7,829 nucleotides of DNA, from assembly GCA_913060845.1 (NCBI GenBank), contig CAJXVF010000095.1, positions 1-7,829 on the forward strand, in the 5' to 3' direction. Positions 5,745 to 7,829 of the stretch are shown in pieces; positions within the stretch are counted from its first letter, which is position 1, and every line of letters starts with the position of its first letter. Both the position numbers and the translations under genes were made by a program. The DNA is from an uncultured Alphaproteobacteria bacterium. GTDB taxonomy: Bacteria; Pseudomonadota; Alphaproteobacteria; Bin95. The notes below the pieces were generated by a model, which saw only the letters and a list, made by a program, of their open reading frames with translations, was not told the DNA's origin and searched no databases.

Positions 5745-6944
5745 ATGCCCCCACCCTTATCGAAATTTGCGCAATCAGCAGGCGGTTCCGTCGTTGTCGG
5801 CATGCGTCTGCTGGCCGACGCTGTCGAAGCGCGAGGTGTAAGCGTTATTGATTTCGGCATTGGTGAGCCAGATTTTGATGCGCCAGAGCCCGTCAAAGAA
5901 GCCGCGATCCGGGCCATTAAGGATGGCCATGGAACCTATGTTGACCCGCGCGGCCTGCGGGAATTGCGTGAGGAAATCGCAGCCTTCGAAGGCACCCGAC
6001 ATGGCTTGGAGGTTGACCCAGATCAGATCGTTGTGACGCCGGGTTCTTACGGCGCATTGTCGGCGGTGACCCGTGCGCTGCTCGACCCCGATGCCGACGC
6101 CGTTATCGTTGAGCCAGGCTGGGGGCCATATAAGGCGCTGACTTCGCTGACCGGTGCTACGCCTATTGGCGCGCCGATGCCGGTTGTGGACGGGCGTTTC
6201 ACGTTGGATGCCGCCAGCTTGGAGGCCGCGGTCACGCCGAGAACCCGCGCCATCATGATCAATACGCCCTGGAACCCGACGGGCCGCGTCCTAACCCGCG
6301 CGGAACTGGAAGATGTGGCCATGGTGGCTGAACGGCATGACCTTTGGATCATCGCTGACGAAGTCTACAGCGAGCTGGTTTATGGCGAGGCGCGCCATCT
6401 ATCTGTTGCAGCGTTGGGGCCGGAGATCGCGGCACGAACCGTGATCGTCACCTCACTCTCGAAGTCTTTCGCAATGACTGGATGGCGGCTTGGGTATTGC
6501 ATTGCGCCGCTAGACTTGGCACCGCTATTGGCGCGTGTAAACCAATACACGTCGCGCTGCGCCACATCCTTTGTGCAACATGCCGCTGTCGCCGCATTGC
6601 GGGACAGCATGAGCTTTGTTGATGATATGCGGGCGCAATATGCAGCCCGGCGGGATGCCGTCGCGCGCGGCTTGAACGCGATTGATGGGGTCAACTGCCC
6701 GTCACCAGAAGGCACGTTCTATGCATTCGCCAGCTTTGATGAGGCCTGGGGCGACAGCCGCGATCTTGCCTCATATCTATTGGAGCATGCAGGCGTGTTG
6801 CTCACCCCAGGCAGTGCTTATGGCCCGGCCAGCCGTCATCACATCCGCCTATCCTTCGCTGCAGATTTGGCGACGATTGAAGAAGGCATCGCCCGAATGA
6901 AGGACGCACTGCCGCCACCTGCGCAATTGACATCCAATGACTGA
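5745..6944 (+). CDS. Class I/II PLP-dependent aminotransferase (AspC/COG0436 type)
   Basis: Transfers an amino group between an amino acid and a 2-oxo acid using pyridoxal phosphate (fold type I). The 399 residues are the normal length. Visible landmarks are DFGIGEPDFDAP at 36-47 (substrate-entry segment), VTPGSYGAL at 97-105 (PLP phosphate contact), TPWNPTG at 174-180 with N177, ADEVYSELVY at 204-213 with D205 (pairs with the PLP nitrogen) and Y208, SLSKSFAMTGWRLGY at 237-251 with the Schiff-base K240 and phosphate-binding R248, and HIRLSF at 366-371 with R368, which binds the substrate carboxylate. All key residues are present, so the enzyme should be active. The amino-acid specificity cannot be inferred. 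It is preceded by a divergent gap with inverted repeats and followed by an alpha/beta hydrolase gene starting eight bases before its stop, so the two form an operon. Cytosolic. Confidence 0.93.
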   Translation: MPPPLSKFAQSAGGSVVVGMRLLADAVEARGVSVIDFGIGEPDFDAPEPVKEAAIRAIKDGHGTYVDPRGLRELREEIAAFEGTRHGLEVDPDQIVVTPGSYGALSAVTRALLDPDADAVIVEPGWGPYKALTSLTGATPIGAPMPVVDGRFTLDAASLEAAVTPRTRAIMINTPWNPTGRVLTRAELEDVAMVAERHDLWIIADEVYSELVYGEARHLSVAALGPEIAARTVIVTSLSKSFAMTGWRLGYCIAPLDLAPLLARVNQYTSRCATSFVQHAAVAALRDSMSFVDDMRAQYAARRDAVARGLNAIDGVNCPSPEGTFYAFASFDEAWGDSRDLASYLLEHAGVLLTPGSAYGPASRHHIRLSFAADLATIEEGIARMKDALPPPAQLTSND

Positions 6945-7781
6945 GACTGAGGTAGCGGCAAACGCGCCAGACTGGTTCCGGGACGCCCTGTCGGTTACGC
7001 CAGAGTCCTGCTGGACAACGGCTATGGGCTGCGACATTCATTATCTTCGTTGGGGGCCGAAAACGTCAGCGCTGCCGGGCGTGTTGTTTCTCCATGCTGG
7101 CGGCGCCCATGCCCAATGGTGGTCGTTCATCGCGCCATTCATTGCGGAAGGTCGCCCGGTTGCGGCCATCGATTTCTCTGGCATGGGCGATAGCGGTCGG
7201 CGGGATGCCTATAACAGCGCCTGCCATGTGGCAGAAATCGCTGCCGTTCTAGCGGCTGCTGATCTGGGTTCGAAGCCGATCATCGTCGGCCATAGTTTCG
7301 GCGGCTATATCGCCATGTGCCACGGCGCGCGCTACGGCAAAGACCTTGGCGGCATCATCTTCGCAGATACGGCGCTGCGCCCAGAAGCAGAAGCTAAGGC
7401 TGCACCAGTTGAGGCCTACACGCGCCCCATTCGCATTTACCCGGAGCGCGCGGAGATTCTAGCGCGGTTCCGCCTAGGTCCGGCTCAGCCCTGCGAGAAC
7501 ACGTTCATCCTAGATTACATTGCCGGGACGTCGATTGCGCCACGCGATGGCGGGTGGGCCTGGAAGTTCGACGTCGCCGCTCGTGGGAATTCTCATCACG
7601 AGGAGCCACTGGCAGAATATGTCTCGGACCTCTCGTGCCGGAAAGCCCTGATCTATGGAGCGGATAGCGCCATGATGACGGCAGATGCAGCGGCGTTTAC
7701 GACTGGGTTGTTTGGCCCTGGTGACCCTGTTGTGCAGTTGCCTGCAGCCCATCACCACCTGTTTTTGGATCAGCCCATAGC
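6937..7781 (+). CDS. Alpha/beta fold hydrolase, 3' truncated by the adapter
   Basis: A soluble alpha/beta hydrolase; 281 genomic residues are visible of probably about 290-300. Seen in order: IHYLRWG at 34-40, the oxyanion-hole loop LHAGGAHAQWW at 52-62, DFSGMGDSG at 79-87, the nucleophile elbow GHSFGG at 118-123 with Ser120, LIYGADS at 238-244 with a possible acid residue (D243), and the histidine cluster HHHLFLDQP at 272-280 holding the catalytic His. The triad is therefore essentially complete. Family members cleave esters, lactones, C-C bonds or epoxides, and the substrate is not predictable here. The ATG overlaps the aminotransferase stop by eight bases and has no own ribosome site, implying coupled translation. 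From 7782 the frame continues into adapter, giving a false tail (LLYTSDAADE and a stop at 7815-7817). The true C-terminus is unknown. Confidence 0.9.
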
Positions 7782-7829
7782 CTGTCTCTTATACACATCT
7801 GACGCTGCCGACGAATAGAGAGGTGTAGA
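7782..7829 (-). other. Untrimmed Nextera read-1 adapter, i5 index and P5 start
   Basis: Library sequence, not genome. Bases 7782-7814 are the reverse complement of the Nextera read-1 adapter, starting with the mosaic end CTGTCTCTTATACACATCT (7782-7800). Bases 7815-7822 (ATAGAGAG) are the reverse complement of CTCTCTAT, which I recall as index S502. Bases 7823-7829 (GTGTAGA) are the start of the P5 reverse complement. Confidence 0.98.

Overview
This 7,829-base piece looks like a fragment of an alphaproteobacterial chromosome, plausibly marine. The grounds are moderately high GC, tightly packed operons with ATGA-type overlaps, and protein families common in marine Alphaproteobacteria: a dimethylglycine/sarcosine dehydrogenase-like FAD enzyme, RraA, a short CinA, HyuA and a class I aminotransferase. 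The taxonomy is inference. No rRNA, tRNA, CRISPR array, insertion sequence or phage gene is visible, and no stretch over 300 bases lacks a gene.

Both ends are not natural DNA. Bases 1-49 are the tail of the Illumina P7 primer, an 8-base index and the Nextera read-2 adapter. Bases 7782-7829 are the reverse complement of the Nextera read-1 adapter, a second index and the start of P5. Only 50-7781 is genomic. The two outermost genes are therefore cut, and anything predicted into the ends is artefactual.

Layout. Left block, minus strand, read from right to left: an RraA-family lyase (about 2469-1780), a small MAPEG-family membrane protein (1767-1381) and an FAD-dependent oxidoreductase (from about 1382 past the left edge) carrying a one-base frameshift in a C5/G5 run at 353-357. 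A divergent gap (2470-2573) separates it from a plus-strand pair joined by a 4-bp ATGA overlap: a CinA C-terminal-domain protein (2574-3080) and a DUF1801 protein (3077-3514). That pair converges on, and overlaps by 14 bp, a minus-strand HyuA-type hydantoinase/oxoprolinase subunit (5591-3501). A second divergent gap leads to a plus-strand pair: a class I PLP aminotransferase (5745-6944), then an overlapping alpha/beta hydrolase (6937 into the right edge).

Taken together the genes read as a housekeeping-to-catabolic stretch for small nitrogenous compounds: amide-ring opening (HyuA), N-methyl amine oxidation (FAD enzyme), keto-acid cleavage (RraA) and transamination. That link is a hypothesis. 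I see no convincing new defence, mobile or RNA system. The points most worth a second look are the library adapters, the frameshift and unclear start of the FAD gene, the divergent CinA active-site region and the inverted repeats in the two divergent gaps.
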